DNA of 64,000 nucleotides from Homarus americanus. Taxonomy: Eukaryota; Arthropoda; Malacostraca; Decapoda; Nephropidae. The notes under the pieces were generated by a model. That model did not search any database, was not told the DNA's origin, and saw only the letters and a list, made by a program, of their open reading frames with translations. The position numbers were made by a program, and so were the translations under genes. Below are positions 15,801 through 26,458 of the stretch, piece by piece (the first letter of the stretch is position 1; every line of letters begins with the position of its first letter). Location of the stretch: contig NW_024753848.1 in assembly GCF_018991925.1 (NCBI RefSeq), positions 622,001 through 686,000 on the forward strand, read 5' to 3'.

Positions 15801-17851
15801 AACAGAGATAAACCAGGACAAGGAACAGAGATAAACCAGGACAAGGAACAGAGAGATAAACCAGGACAAGGAATCACTTCCTAATCAAGTTACTGGAAAT
15901 TTTTTTGTTAAATTAAGTCTGGTTAGTAGAGAAGTCACTGAGTCACTGTACTGTATATCACCAGCATACATACCTGTACAATGTAAGCCAAAGGGAAACA
16001 GGCATCTCTTCCCCTTCAGGCGCTGGTATCCAACGGCAAACTGCAAACAAAATAAATGTCAAAAGGCGCAAGGTTCTATATTTAAATACGTTCTAAATAC
16101 CAGGCGGTACAGTACACTAAAACATTATAGTAAACTGTAGATTTTCTATCCTCCATCATCCACTTAAGTAGCAACTGTAACACCACTTGGATGTCAACCA
16201 TAATACTGAACTCTCAAATTACAAATAAAGTTGCTCTGCTTATGGGAACATGATATACCTGCTATCTGTATATTAAAATGCTAACTTTTTCTTTTGCACA
16301 AGTTTACACGGCATAACCCACGGCATCCCAGGGACCATAAAACAACAAAAGTAATGTAACCTACAACCAGAAGATTACCACAGACACAAAATATAAGTTA
16401 TTGCACAAACAGGTAAAGTAAAATTATGAGACAGATAAGAAAAATAATGAACAGAACCAAACTATTATATATTACCAAGAGTTAGTTTCTTCTCCCTAAC
16501 TAATGCAACTCCTTTTCATTAGACAGTTTCAACTTCATGCACAGGAGAATCACATCTTTCATCTTTGTAGAACATTAAAATACTACAACCAAACTACTGT
16601 ACCAAGACTGCCTCCCTCAAACTGCATTTTTTCTTCAAACACTGTACAGTACACAGGGTAATGAACGTATCTATCCAGACTTTATGCGTGACATTATGAC
16701 ACAACGGACGTAGGATTCTGACAACCCTACCGAGACGACACGAGTCATAATGATCATTCTAAAATTCGTCGGAACCATCTGGACATATACAGTATTGGTG
16801 TTTATTAAATCAAGAAATTCTTTATGACGGTTTAACTAAATATTTCAGTTAATACAAAGTAAACCGAACTCTTTATTACTTATGATACAGTATAAGGCAC
16901 TGTATTATGAGCGCTGTACCCTTAATTTCTTCCATCACTACAGTATTAAAATTTTCTGTTGACTGCAAATGTTTATAGGTTCCCCAGCAAAATATAGAGA
17001 TATTTGTGCAGAACTGAATATAGAAGAGTGATGGAGATAAGAATGGCTGTGTTATAAACTGTCCAGGTACAGTATTAATGTTCTTAGTTACTGTAGTTTG
17101 AACTGAGAAAGGTACAGTACAGTACTTAATTTATCCACTTTACATTACAGTATTTCTTATCATTTACCATTTACACTTTCACCATGCATAAACATCCAAA
17201 AGGGGCTGAGACGACAAAAACTTTATGCATGACAGATACAACAAGTTGATGGAGGTACAGTTGTGTTTACTACATGATACAGTATTAATTCTTGGCTCGA
17301 CTCAACACTCAGGATGATAATGATGGAATATTCAATGCTAATCGTTCACATTTGGCATAAAACAAACACATTTCATCACTAGACATCTCAATATACCACA
17401 GTACTTTAACATTAAGTGGGTGAAGGGAAATAATAAAAGCCATAAGGAGTCATCATTATAAGTCAATGTGTATGTTCCTATAATTAAGCCATACACTGCT
17501 ATCACACACATATATATCTTACAATCTATATACCCTACCTTGGCAAACATATATAGTACAGTCTATACCATCCCTTGCTAGAACACATATACACCCTAGA
17601 ATCTATACTATATGCCAGCCCATACAGTACACACAAACTATGGTTCTCACTTCACATTTACTGAGAGAGAAGGTGTGCCCTAAGTGTAGTCGACCATTCA
17701 TGTAAGGGTAAGGAAAGGTCACCATGAACTTCTCCTTCCTCCCCTCGCCTTCCTGAGCCGGGGCATCTTCCTCAAAGACCTTTTCCTCTTCCCACTGTTG
17801 CTGGATTGATGCCTCGATGGCCAGTAAATCTTCTAGCTTTTTACGAGACAT
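10016..17851 (-). CDS. LARS1: leucine--tRNA ligase, cytoplasmic (five coding exons)
   Basis: Class I aminoacyl-tRNA synthetase that charges tRNA-Leu in the cytosol and, by family knowledge, is part of the multi-synthetase complex. Exons are 17851..17651, 16040..15974, 15307..15162, 13988..13714 and 12839..10016. All splice sites are GT-AG and the phases join without error to 1170 residues, against about 1176 in human. The HIGH motif is HLGH at residues 56-59, in [19 protein letters not shown]. The CP1 editing domain follows, with TLRPET near 286-291 and [11 protein letters not shown] near 378-388. KMSKS is at 707-711. Anticodon-binding and archaeal/eukaryotic C-terminal domains complete the protein, ending GTKILYMTQ. 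An acceptor lies immediately before the start ATG, so at least one upstream exon exists. The introns carry MITEs and CCTAA arrays. Confidence 0.97.
12840..13713 (-). other. intron 4 of leucyl-tRNA synthetase
   Basis: Unique AT-rich sequence. At 13561-13637 it holds a CCTAA-linked short-repeat copy. No other feature was seen. Confidence 0.85.
13714..13988 (-). CDS. LARS1: leucyl-tRNA synthetase coding exon 4
   Basis: 275 nt encoding SKAVAKTGG to [10 protein letters not shown]. It includes [10 protein letters not shown] and [12 protein letters not shown], which are diagnostic of LeuRS. The acceptor is TACAATCTCCAG and the donor AAAG|GTGAGA. Confidence 0.95.
14426..14570. mobile_element. MITE with about 27-bp terminal inverted repeats, TA-flanked
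   Basis: The ends AGGGTGCCCCAGAAAA... and, on the other strand, AGGGTCTCTCAGGAAAA... match at about 21 of 27 positions. TA is present on both sides, as for Tc1/mariner insertions. The interior is a GGGAGAGAGAAAGGCAGGCA tandem run plus a smaller inverted repeat (CCTGCCTGCTCCCT / AGGGAGCAGGCAGG). It lies in intron 3 of leucyl-tRNA synthetase. Confidence 0.6.
14820..15000. repeat. degenerate CCTAA-type array plus short-repeat tail in LeuRS intron 3
   Basis: Runs of CTAACCTAAC and variants are followed by CTCCCCCAGAGAGTTAAG and ATAATCATCAGGTAAAAT, the recurring tail motif described in the findings. The rest of intron 3 (13989-15161) is unique AT-rich sequence apart from the MITE at 14426-14570. 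Confidence 0.7.
15162..15307 (-). CDS. LARS1: leucyl-tRNA synthetase coding exon 3
   Basis: 146 nt encoding [20 protein letters not shown] and an acidic linker (DDDDS) ending KSKGKK. The acceptor is TATCTTCAG and the donor AAG|GTAAGA. The variable acidic stretch is also present in animal orthologues. Confidence 0.94.
15716..15868 (-). repeat. 23-bp tandem repeat in LeuRS intron 2
   Basis: About seven near-identical copies of a unit containing CCAGGACAAGGAACAGAGAT. The spacing measures 23 bp between consecutive CCAGG words. Confidence 0.93.
15974..16040 (-). CDS. LARS1: leucyl-tRNA synthetase coding exon 2
   Basis: 67 nt encoding [20 protein letters not shown] and CT, with the first base of a Gly codon. 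The acceptor is TTTGCAG and the donor ACAG|GTATGT. It matches the conserved active-site segment of eukaryotic LeuRS. Confidence 0.95.
16041..17650 (-). other. intron 1 of leucyl-tRNA synthetase
   Basis: 1.6 kb of AT-rich intron with a striking density of TACAGTA/GTACAGTAC words (for example near 16646, 16790, 17063, 17115 and 17280). No exon or element was recognised. Confidence 0.85.
17651..17851 (-). CDS. LARS1: leucyl-tRNA synthetase coding exon 1 (HIGH motif)
   Basis: Sixty-seven codons, [10 protein letters not shown] to SLSKCE. The acceptor TTCTTTTCCAG abuts the ATG, so translation begins at the first base of this exon unless a coding exon lies upstream. The donor is GAA|GTGAGA. It contains the Rossmann-fold entry and the HLGH ATP-binding motif. 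Confidence 0.95.
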
Positions 17852-18595
17852 CTGGAAAAGAATATCACGAGTTATAGTGCTTAAATTAATGAAAGATAAC
17901 AATTATATATCTTTTTTCATTTATCTTTTTATTCTGCTTGTGTTAGAATGAGAAAATTTCATCAAACGAAAGTCATACAGTCCATCTACAATACACCCTA
18001 AGTTAAGACAATACAGGTAATCACATTCATTTCTCGTTAATACAGTACGGGGGGAGGGGGGTTACTGAAATAAATAAATGTCTTGTTCATGTTAAATAAA
18101 TACAGTATCTAGCTATCTTCAATGACACGACATGTAAAGGGAGTACAGTACAGTACTCTCAATTAAAAACCATAATCAACTACACTGACTAGTCTTTTCT
18201 GTTTAATTAGGAGAATAATACTAGAATGTCACAGAGAAATGAATTATTATAAGGTTTAGAGAAATAACATCATCGCTGCTAACTCCAAGGAAATAAAACC
18301 GGAGAGCTTATGTAGCCCCCCCCCCCCATACTTAAAAAAGTTTGGGTAAATTTGCATTGTCACACTGTTCTCTGTTAGAAAGTCAAAAATATATTTTTCT
18401 AGTGTATTTGTGTGTTTAGACTGAATATGACCTTCATTTCTGGCGGAAATTAGCCGTTTTTATACAAAAAATTTCGTTGGACGTTTTCCGAAAAAAATCA
18501 TGGCAAAATACACCAAAAAACACTAGAAAACCAAAAACCAAACCTAACCTAACCTAACTGACTCTCACCATATGATGGAATCACCTATTTCTTAC
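17852..18595 (-). other. probable 5' intron of leucyl-tRNA synthetase
   Basis: Bounded by a donor at 18595 (TAAG|GTAAGA) and the acceptor at 17853-17852. It contains a C tract near 18318-18328 and a short CCTAA run at 18541-18558. That the two sites are used together is inferred. Confidence 0.55.
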
Positions 18596-18821
18596 CTTAT
18601 TGCCCTGGTTCTTGTTCGTCGTTGCATTCTGGGATTCTTACACAACGCCACATATGTTGGTCTTTGCAATATTTACATTCCGTCTTGCTCTTAGTACACT
18701 TTACTGAGGTTGGAAGAACACCATACGATCGAAAAAATGCTATAGTTTCTACGTTTTCTTTTCCCCCAAAACTCGCAATCAGCTCCATATACTTTAAGTG
18801 ACACCCATTGCAGACTTCCAT
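18596..18821 (-). CDS. 74-codon ORF resembling the zinc-ribbon N-terminus of Merlin/ISXO2-type transposases; probable 5' exon
   Basis: The ORF runs MEVCNGCHLKYMELIASFGG to DEQEPGQ. The centre (ETIAFFRSYGVLPTSVKC, then C-KYC and MWRC) resembles the short zinc-ribbon N-terminus of IS1595/Merlin DDE transposases, in which a GVLP-x-x-V-x-C phrase is followed by a WRC phrase. The stop TAA is followed by G and then a strong donor (GTAAGA). If this exon is spliced to the leucyl-tRNA synthetase exon at 17851, the junction reads TAAG|ATG, so the ORF would be an upstream ORF ending one base before the synthetase start. It may instead be a separate small gene or a fossil transposon exon. The transposase resemblance is by eye only. 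Confidence 0.45.
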
Positions 18822-18869
18822 GGTCGGAACTGAACTTCAATTTCAAAATATGAGACCCAAAATAAAACT

Positions 18870-18980
18870 CGAATTTGATTGGGCCAAATATACTGCGAAT
18901 TAAACCCAAAATCATTGCAATTAGCAAAAACGCTTTAGATTGGCTGCGTGACGTAAACGGGAACGCATGCGCATGATGAT
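18870..18980 (-). promoter_or_regulatory. probable promoter of leucyl-tRNA synthetase (NRF-1, CRE, CCAAT)
   Basis: The minus strand holds an NRF-1-like palindrome (CATGCGCATGC) near 18964-18974, TTACGTCACGCAGCCAATC (CRE-like site plus CCAAT box) at about 18932-18952, and a second CCAAT (CCCAATCAAA) near 18880. There is no TATA box. This is the usual make-up of a housekeeping promoter, and it lies just upstream of the 18596-18821 exon. A divergent plus-strand start is possible but unsupported. Confidence 0.55.
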
Positions 18981-19228
18981 TTATGAAGGAGACACGCAGT
19001 GTTGGAGGTGAGGCAGGCGATAATGGAGGAAAATAGAGAAAATTTTGGATATGTTATCTCCGTTATTATACATTTCCGCCGGTAATGTAATAGATGAAAA
19101 TTATCTTATTAGACGTCTTATTCGAATATGACAATAGATTAGTGGTAGGAATGAATGGTGTGTAAACGCAATAATACCAAAGTTTGCTTTTAAGGGAAGA
19201 TTTTAATAGACCTTTTCCCAAATATTTA

Positions 19229-19432
19229 CAGTCGGGGTCAAAAGTCTTGAACACTTAGTAATATCTGTCATCTACTTGTGAGTTATATGATTGGGATACA
19301 CTAATAACACTACTGGTCATCACATATTATACCTCAACCACAAAATGGGATAAAACTCTCCTTAATACCTCAGATCTTCGGATATTTACAGACCAAATAC
19401 TGTCAAGTGTTCAAGACTATTAACTCCGACTG
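19229..19432. mobile_element. 204-bp Tc1/mariner-type MITE
   Basis: The terminal inverted repeats begin CAGTCGGGGTCAAAAGTC and, on the other strand, CAGTCGGAGTTAATAGTC. Both continue TTGAACACTT. Both ends are flanked by TA, the Tc1/mariner target duplication. The interior has no coding capacity. Confidence 0.88.
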
Positions 19433-19596
19433 TACGTAACTCCTTCACTTTGGGGACGCCACTTTTAATGCTTTAAATCGTTAACAGCAGACGATTTTAT
19501 TCAACACACAGACCTACGTACACAAGGGGTCTAAAGATGGGATTGTACGGCAAGTAAAGTACCAGATACTATTCATAAAATGAGCCTAAGTAACCT

Positions 19597-19684
19597 ACCT
19601 AACCTAACCTAACCTAACCTAACCTAACCTAACCTAACCTAACCTAACCTAACCTAACCTAACCTAACCTAACCTAACCTAACC
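19597..19684. repeat. interstitial telomere-type array (CCTAA)n
   Basis: About 17 perfect AACCT units, equal to TTAGG on the minus strand, the canonical arthropod telomere repeat. Unique sequence lies on both sides, so this is not a chromosome end. Confidence 0.95.
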
Positions 19685-19764
19685 AAAATTTTAGATTCAC
19701 CAAAACATTATTACTACCTGTATATATGATTTAGGTTAGGATAGGTTACAACTGCTGATCCAAT

Positions 19765-19880
19765 GAGTGACCAGGCTGTTACCGTTACAATACTATGAGT
19801 GACCAGACTGTTACCGTTACAATACTATGAGTGACCAGACTGTTACCGTTACAATACTATGAGTGACCAGACTGTTACAG
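19765..19880 (+). repeat. 32-bp tandem repeat, four copies
   Basis: The unit begins GAGTGACCAGACTGTTACCG and repeats with starts at 19765, 19797, 19829 and 19861. The copies are nearly identical. Confidence 0.93.
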
Positions 19881-19884
19881 GTTA

Positions 19885-20820
19885 GAGCACAAGGTAACCA
19901 AAATTCTCTTCAATTAAACTTCGGCTTGAGTACACCTGGCAATAAAATAAATCGTCTCTGTTATGCACTTGATTATACATTACCTCCTCCGTGTGTGGCT
20001 GAAGATATCGTGGCTCCTGTTGTAGATATTAGAATAAAGCTAAGGGAGGATTAACAGCTGTCTGATGTAAGCTCCTGGCAGACGCCGTCATAACACACTG
20101 TCTCAACACATGTATCCGTTACACTCTTCGGCTTAATATCTTACACATTATATCCCTAATAACTTAAAATAATACTCTATTAACAAAAAACTAATGTATG
20201 TAAATTTAATATAATATTATATACATTTTTATTACTCTTTTATTAATTTTAGTTTGTGATTAACGTTGGGTTTAGACGACTCATTAAGCGTTGCGAATGC
20301 ATGTGTTCCAAGTCTTCCAATGTGCTAAAAACGTGCTCAGTATATATATAGGAAAGAAATTTTTAGCAACGAAATACAAAAAAATTATAATATTCTATTT
20401 TTATTTTGCCAGAACAAACAAAAAACATATGTAAATTACTGTAACAAGGAAGAAGCTTGTGACAGCACCTGAACACGTGCCAGCTAAGTCTACTCTACAT
20501 TTCCTCCGAAGTTTTAATTATTTACCTGTCGACCATATTCTTGTTGCTAATATGTAATGAAATTATTTACATAAAACTACTTAATGCATCTGTTTAAATA
20601 GATTAGTACTGATTTAGAACTGTATTCCAAATCTCTGCAATGAGGTCGGTGTTATGATTAATGCCAAAATATATCTAGTTTTCGATATTTTGTTTGTGGA
20701 AGTAGTGTTTGGTCTCTGAGAATGATTGATTAGACCAGGAACTTGTAATTCAGGTATTTAATCTTTACTAGTCACCCTTCAAGTGATATCACCCATTATC
20801 ATTTACTAATTGGTCTTGAG
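19885..20820. other. AT-rich unique sequence, no gene seen
   Basis: No splice-framed coding, repeat array or RNA gene was recognised. Confidence 0.6.
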
Positions 20821-20825
20821 AATAG

Positions 20826-21045
20826 GGATGCGGTTACTGAGTGGTTAAAACTCTTTACTCTTGTTCAAAGAGGTCATTGATTTGATCCCAACTCCTCCAG
20901 TCGACCCAGCCGTAAATGGGTACCCAATATAACTGGGGAAGTGAAATCTGTAGAGTTCAGTGCTGGCCATAGCTGCCTCCTGTGTACTGAGGACTGAGTA
21001 TATAGTGTGTAATTGTATCTGTGGTGTCCCTTCTAAGCAAATCAT
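20826..21045 (+). mobile_element. tRNA-derived SINE, copy 1
   Basis: The head reads GGTTACTGAGTGGTTAAAAC (tRNA A-box-like), with GATTTGATCCCAACTCC about 35 nt later (degenerate B box). The body reads GACCCAGCCGTAAATGGGTA then CCCAATATAACTGGGGAAGT. The same order of parts is found at 53045-53250, and the CCCAGC-x-GTAAA-x-GGGTACC core is shared. Confidence 0.7.
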
Positions 21046-23799
21046 GCATACGGTATTTTCTTTTCACCTTTTTCATGGTAAAGGCACTTGTAGAAAGGGT
21101 GAAACGGTTTGAAGTTCTGTAGTTTTTACCAGTGGTCCCTTGTCAGATCCATTTACCAATCTTCCATAGTTTCGTTTAACTCTGAATTTCTCCACCATTG
21201 GGCCCTGTTCAGCCCACTTCGAGAGCTCAAACATAATTTCTAGTGTTCTGTGATTAATTCCTTTAAATAAGCAATTATTTTCTTGTTTTTGTTTGATCTT
21301 ATTATTAGCCAATACTCACGTACTTTAAAATAATCTCACAGTAATTATTCAGCTATTCTCTGCTTACCTACCTGTAATAAACAATAATTTTGTGTTTTCC
21401 CTATTTAAAACCAATATTTACTTACTATATACTTCACATTAACATAAATAGGTTATTACTTTAATATATTTGTATTTATTTACCTTTAAGAAGTAATAAA
21501 TTCCTTTTTCTTATATTTTTAAAACTAATGCTAACCTCTGCAGCAGACATATTGACGCAACATGAGAATGGAGAATCACCTCAACGTTATTTTATTGGTT
21601 TAAAATATTTCTGATCTATCTTCCACATTCCTCTTTCCCAAACTAGAAGAATGGTTAGGATATAGGAATCATGTGTAGATGTTTGTAGGCATAAGGGAGA
21701 AATTGGTTTTGTGCGGTCATTCACGAGTTAAGTTGCACTGTGCCGGTTGTCCAAGACTCCAAGAGGGATGATGCATTAAGTCCTGCTCACATACACTTCT
21801 TTCCATTTATATTGTTCCTTCATTTATATCTTATTTATTTTACTTTACCTTTATTTACTTATGTTATTCTTGCTCTTTGTTTGTTATTTATCTGCAGTGT
21901 GTGTGTGTGTGTGTGTGTGGGGTCAAGTACACTGGTTCGCCGCTGTTTATTGAAGCTGTTACATCAATGGGAGAGGTCACATAAAGCAACCTTATACACA
22001 AGGTTAGCGTTACATTAGGTGCCAGACTCATCTCATGAGCCAAATACTCAACGCTCTCAGCCCACCAAGATGAAATATCCACACGTCTCAAAACAATCTG
22101 TACCTACACAAAACTCATATATATGGCCTATAAAAAAACGGCACACATTATGAAAATATATCTACAGCTCTCACGGGTACAAGATGACAGTAAGATGTAT
22201 GAAATCATGGACTTGTAGCTAAATACATACCCGTCTCCGCCGTCCAACCCTCACCTATCGCTGCCTTCCCCCTTTAGCACAGCAACAGCTTATGTGGACA
22301 TACGATCACTGCCTTCATCATTAACTTTGTAAGCATGTCTAGGTCAAGTAGGGGACTCTTCACTCTGAAGTTAGTGAAATTGTCTCCAGCTTAGATTCCA
22401 GTGTAAATAGTCTTGTTTTCTTTGCTTAGTGAATTTTGCTAAGTAATGTTGTCGAGCGGTTATTATACTGGGATGACAGTATCTTGGTCCTGGATTCAAT
22501 TTAAGGAGATAATATGTGGGTGAGATTCGGTGTGTCGGTACCAGTTGTATAACCATATCGCCACCACCAGCTTGTCGTAAAAACCCAACTGACACATATA
22601 CAGACCACAGGGAGAGAGAGACCTATCCTATCTAAACCTGAGTGCGATATGTGACGCCAGAGCCAGATTGCTGACGTCCTGGGTGGCTGAGTACAGATCA
22701 TAATGCCAAGGCAAACAAATATGTGTGCCTTCTTTAGCCCAGCAGAATGTAAAAATAAAGCTAGAAGAATGTATGTAAGAATGTACACATGAACATTTGG
22801 ACTGCGAGAGAAAGACCACTTGATATTGTAAACACCACATGTGGATTGAGTTGGGGACAGTCGTTCAGCGCACATATGATATCCTCAGCGCCCTGATGCA
22901 GTGCTCCCACACAACGCTGTTATGTGGCTTCAGTAATGGCCCAGATACTCGAGAACAGTCCCTCTAACCTACTCATACTGTTAACATCATTGATCCCTTG
23001 AAAGATATCCCCAAAAAACTATCAAGTTGCACAAAAATAAGATAGCATTCTTCATAAGACAAGTAACATTCAACGCGTGGTCTGGGTAAAGACAACATAC
23101 AACACAGTTTGTTATGGCAAGCTCGAGTCTCACCTCCCACACATTTCATCATAAATTCTCTAAAAACTGACACTTCGACACTTTAATATTTTATTAGGGT
23201 CTTCAATGATCGTCTCTATTTTAAAACATGAAAATCAGTTTAAGACAATGTTGAGGAATAAAGAGGAGGAACTATAGTTATATTTTCACTTTTGAATAGT
23301 CTGTACTAGTGAAATTCTCTTATATTTCCTTTCATATACATTACAACCGTTACTATCAACACACATCCCTTCCTGACAAATAATTGAGTAACCTCTTTTT
23401 CCTGATATCTACAGTACCCATAACACTGTAAATAGTCTATGTACAAGTATATACTGTGTAAGTGTAAATAAGAACTTAAAAAAAATTACGCTCGTTTTCT
23501 TTTCATTCAAGACTGCAATCTCTCAAATGGCCAACATAATTTTTTTTTCATTCTTGTCGTAGAAAGTTAATCCAAGCTACAACACGACCTAACAGAACAT
23601 TCCAAATACAAAATGAATCTTTGTGTTTTCCAAAGGTACCCAACACCAACAGGTTTACAATAACACTTAATAACGAGTCGTCAGGTTGAAGGTAAGATCA
23701 GTGCCAGTTATAAGGTGAGTAAATGAAATTGTAGGAAAAATATATAAAAAAAGGATGTATTTACTTATGGTGAATCACACTTATGGCTCTGTTGTAGTT
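21046..23799. other. AT-rich unique sequence, no supported gene
   Basis: A short GT tract lies at 21896-21918. The short open frames at 22371-22875 show no signal peptide, domain or splice support. Confidence 0.6.
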
Positions 23800-24170
23800 A
23801 CTTCAGGTCACAGCATCACTTAACACCTGTTCATAGTACCACTTAACATCTGTACAAATCGCCACTTAATTGTAAAAACACCACTTACCACACTCCCCAC
23901 AGTAAAACTTAACTGTACACAGCAACACTGAATACACTCTACAGCACACACTCTCCACAACACCACCCACTTAACTGTACACACCACCACTTAACACCTG
24001 TACACACCACCATTTAGTACACTCTCCTCACAGTACCATTTAAACTGTACACAGCACCACTTAACACACTCTCTCCACACCACTTAACAAACACCTGTAC
24101 ACCTCCACTTAACTGTACATACCACCATTTAACACACCCTCCACAGCACCACTTAACACAGGGTAATAAT
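23800..24170 (+). repeat. degenerate CACCACTTAACACCTGTACA-type array
   Basis: About 15 diverged copies of ACCACTTAAC followed by variable ACACCTGTACAC or CTCTCCACA. It is an old minisatellite, and the 24175-24610 stretch beyond it shows nothing further. Confidence 0.8.
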
Positions 24171-24610
24171 ATTAGTTTTTAACCACTCAATACTGTACCA
24201 CATGTTTTATATTATCTTAAATGTCAAATTATGTGGTAAATATGACTAAGCTAACACCGAATATTGTTGATGCGTCACCACGGTTATAGAAACTGTCTCA
24301 AAATATGTAAGCAGTACTTAACAGATTTTCGTGGCGACCGTGTGACTTGCTTGTATTAAAACAGCAACAGTAAGTTCGTTTGTACATATTTTTTGAGACT
24401 AAAAACAGTGAATGGTAAATATATCACTAGGGATCTATCTAACACCTTGACGTCTCTTATAAAGTTTATGTAGTTAACAAAAAGAATAGTATTTGTAATC
24501 AACATTTTTGAACACTTTATCTTTAATTAATTCGGTATTAAATAATAATTATATCTTTTTTTTTTTAACGCGTGGAAGTAAAATTCAGGTTTTTGTTTCC
24601 ATTAATATTT

Positions 24611-26070
24611 TTACGTTATCTGTTTGACACATTGACAAGTGGCTCTGCAGTTCTTGAAGCGCTCAACTCCCTGTTTGGTCTTGGTGTTACAGAGCCACTC
24701 ATGCCACTCCTGGTCTAGTGTAGCGCAGTTGATCCACAGGTCAGAGTAGCCACACGCGTTGGTACACAAGTTACAGCGCCTCCTATGGCAGACTGATCTA
24801 CAAGACCCAGGGCACATACTACAAGTCTGACCTTCCGTGTATGGTCGACTCAGCCTCCCTGGATCATTACCTCTGTAGAAGATAAGATCAAGGTTTTATT
24901 GATATTACACAAACATAACGCTAACCTAAACCTCCCAGGTAGAGTTAAAGGTGTTTAACCAGTGATATAAGGTGGAATAAATCTTCAGGTGACTTAATGG
25001 TTATGTCATAAAAAAAAGTCATTAACTAATTGTATTCATAATATACCCATGAAAATTACTTAACTGACATTATGTACAGACGACTTGTATAAATTAGTGC
25101 AGGAACTCAACAAGAAGGGAGACTCACGCAGGGCAGTAGTTACAAACATATCTGAAGAAGGTCTCCCCGCCGGTGGTCGAGCACTGAGCAAACCCACAAC
25201 CAAGCTGATGAGAGTTGTACCAAGCCATCTGTGTGTAAGCCACCACTAAGGTCGCGTTGTTTATGTCGCGGCCATAGCGCCAGTGACGCCGTCCACTCCA
25301 CCAACGGGCTAGCACTTGACTCCTGCGGGCGGCAACACCGTCACATCAATACATGTACTTATATATACGTTAACTCAGAAGATGGTGATGTTATCTTAAT
25401 TTCCTATGCGTTGTAGCCTAACCTAACCTAGCTTGCCATTACTTATTAACCAAGCCTAATCTAACCTAACCAACTTACATGTATTTATGTACACATGTAT
25501 GTATGTATAAACACCCACCACCTCTTCTTGGTACCGGACACTAGGACGTTCTGACCACAAGCCCCGTAGCGTAAGGTCCACCGAACACTAGGGTGGTCTT
25601 GGTGTGGCCGGTGATCACACTGCTCCGCCCACGCCTGTGCTTGTTCCGCCGCTGTGTCATACCATCTCTGTCAACACAACAACATTACCCACTGTACTCT
25701 CCTTACATAGATAGATAGTTAGTTAGATATTAAGTAAATTCCTCATACAAGTTTATATTTATCCAGCGTGTTTAAATATACAATTATTATTATTAGTAGT
25801 AGTAGTAGTAATAGCAGCAGTAATAATAGTAGTAGTAGTAATAGCAACAGTAGTAAAAATAGGCCAGTTAAGGTAGACTAGACACTAATTACTACCATAT
25901 CCTCAGGTGTACAGGAACATGAGCAGGTGTACTTACCATAGCGAGCATGTCAGCGGCAGGAGGGAGCACCTTGGAACGGAGGAGGTTATGTTGCATCAAT
26001 AAGTGTCGCCTGACCTTGGCTCTCCTTGGGTCAACTGTCCTGTACTCCTGACCTGCTGGCCATCCACCTC
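24611..26070 (-). CDS. cysteine-rich secretory protein (CRISP-type CAP superfamily), 5' exon(s) not found
   Basis: Four exons join cleanly: 26070..25937, 25667..25522, 25322..25128 and 24872..24611. Together they encode about 245 residues. CAP domain: HNLLRSKVLPPAADMLAM; RWYDTAAEQAQAWAEQC; YGACGQNVLVSG; RWWSG; LVVAYTQMAWYNSHQLGCG; and YVCNYCPAGNDPGR. A 12-Cys hinge/ICR-like domain follows (CSMCPGSCRSVC to CRATCQCVKQIT). The four donors and acceptors are canonical, and the first visible exon starts at phase 1, so a signal-peptide exon lies upstream and was not located. Family members are secreted, with roles from channel modulation to immunity and reproduction; none can be assigned here. The metal tetrad is altered: CGEN is CGQN, GHYTQ is VAYTQ, and the WxDE acid is missing. 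Confidence 0.9.
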
Positions 26071-26426
26071 CTGTAAACACAAACAAACATTCAGTACACC
26101 TGTGTTTATATATAACCCAACAATACAGGTAACGTAAACAGCAATAATTAATGAGGTTTACCTGTTATTTACATCATTGACGTCACCACACACCTGCCAT
26201 GAATACTAATTAGCCTCACCTGGTCTTCCAATATACCTTTTATCTTACCTTTGTGATAATTAGTATTTTTTATTAGCCTACAAGCGAACACGCCCTCATG
26301 AACACGTTAATAATTATACTAAGTCAATAATGCATGGCAGAGTCAACTTAATATGCATAGTTGTACTGATAGGAGCCGTTGATTATTAAGGTTAGGTTTG
26401 GTTTATTTGTGTATTGTGTACGTAAG

Positions 26427-26458
<32 letters not shown>

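Noticed and set aside
19597..19684. True chromosome end (telomere)
   Set aside because: Unique sequence lies on both sides, and similar arrays occur in both orientations through the window.
22371..22875. Overlapping minus frames of 70-124 codons with Cys/Ile-rich stretches
   Set aside because: No signal peptide, domain or splice sites in frame; AT-rich unique sequence of this length can be open by chance.
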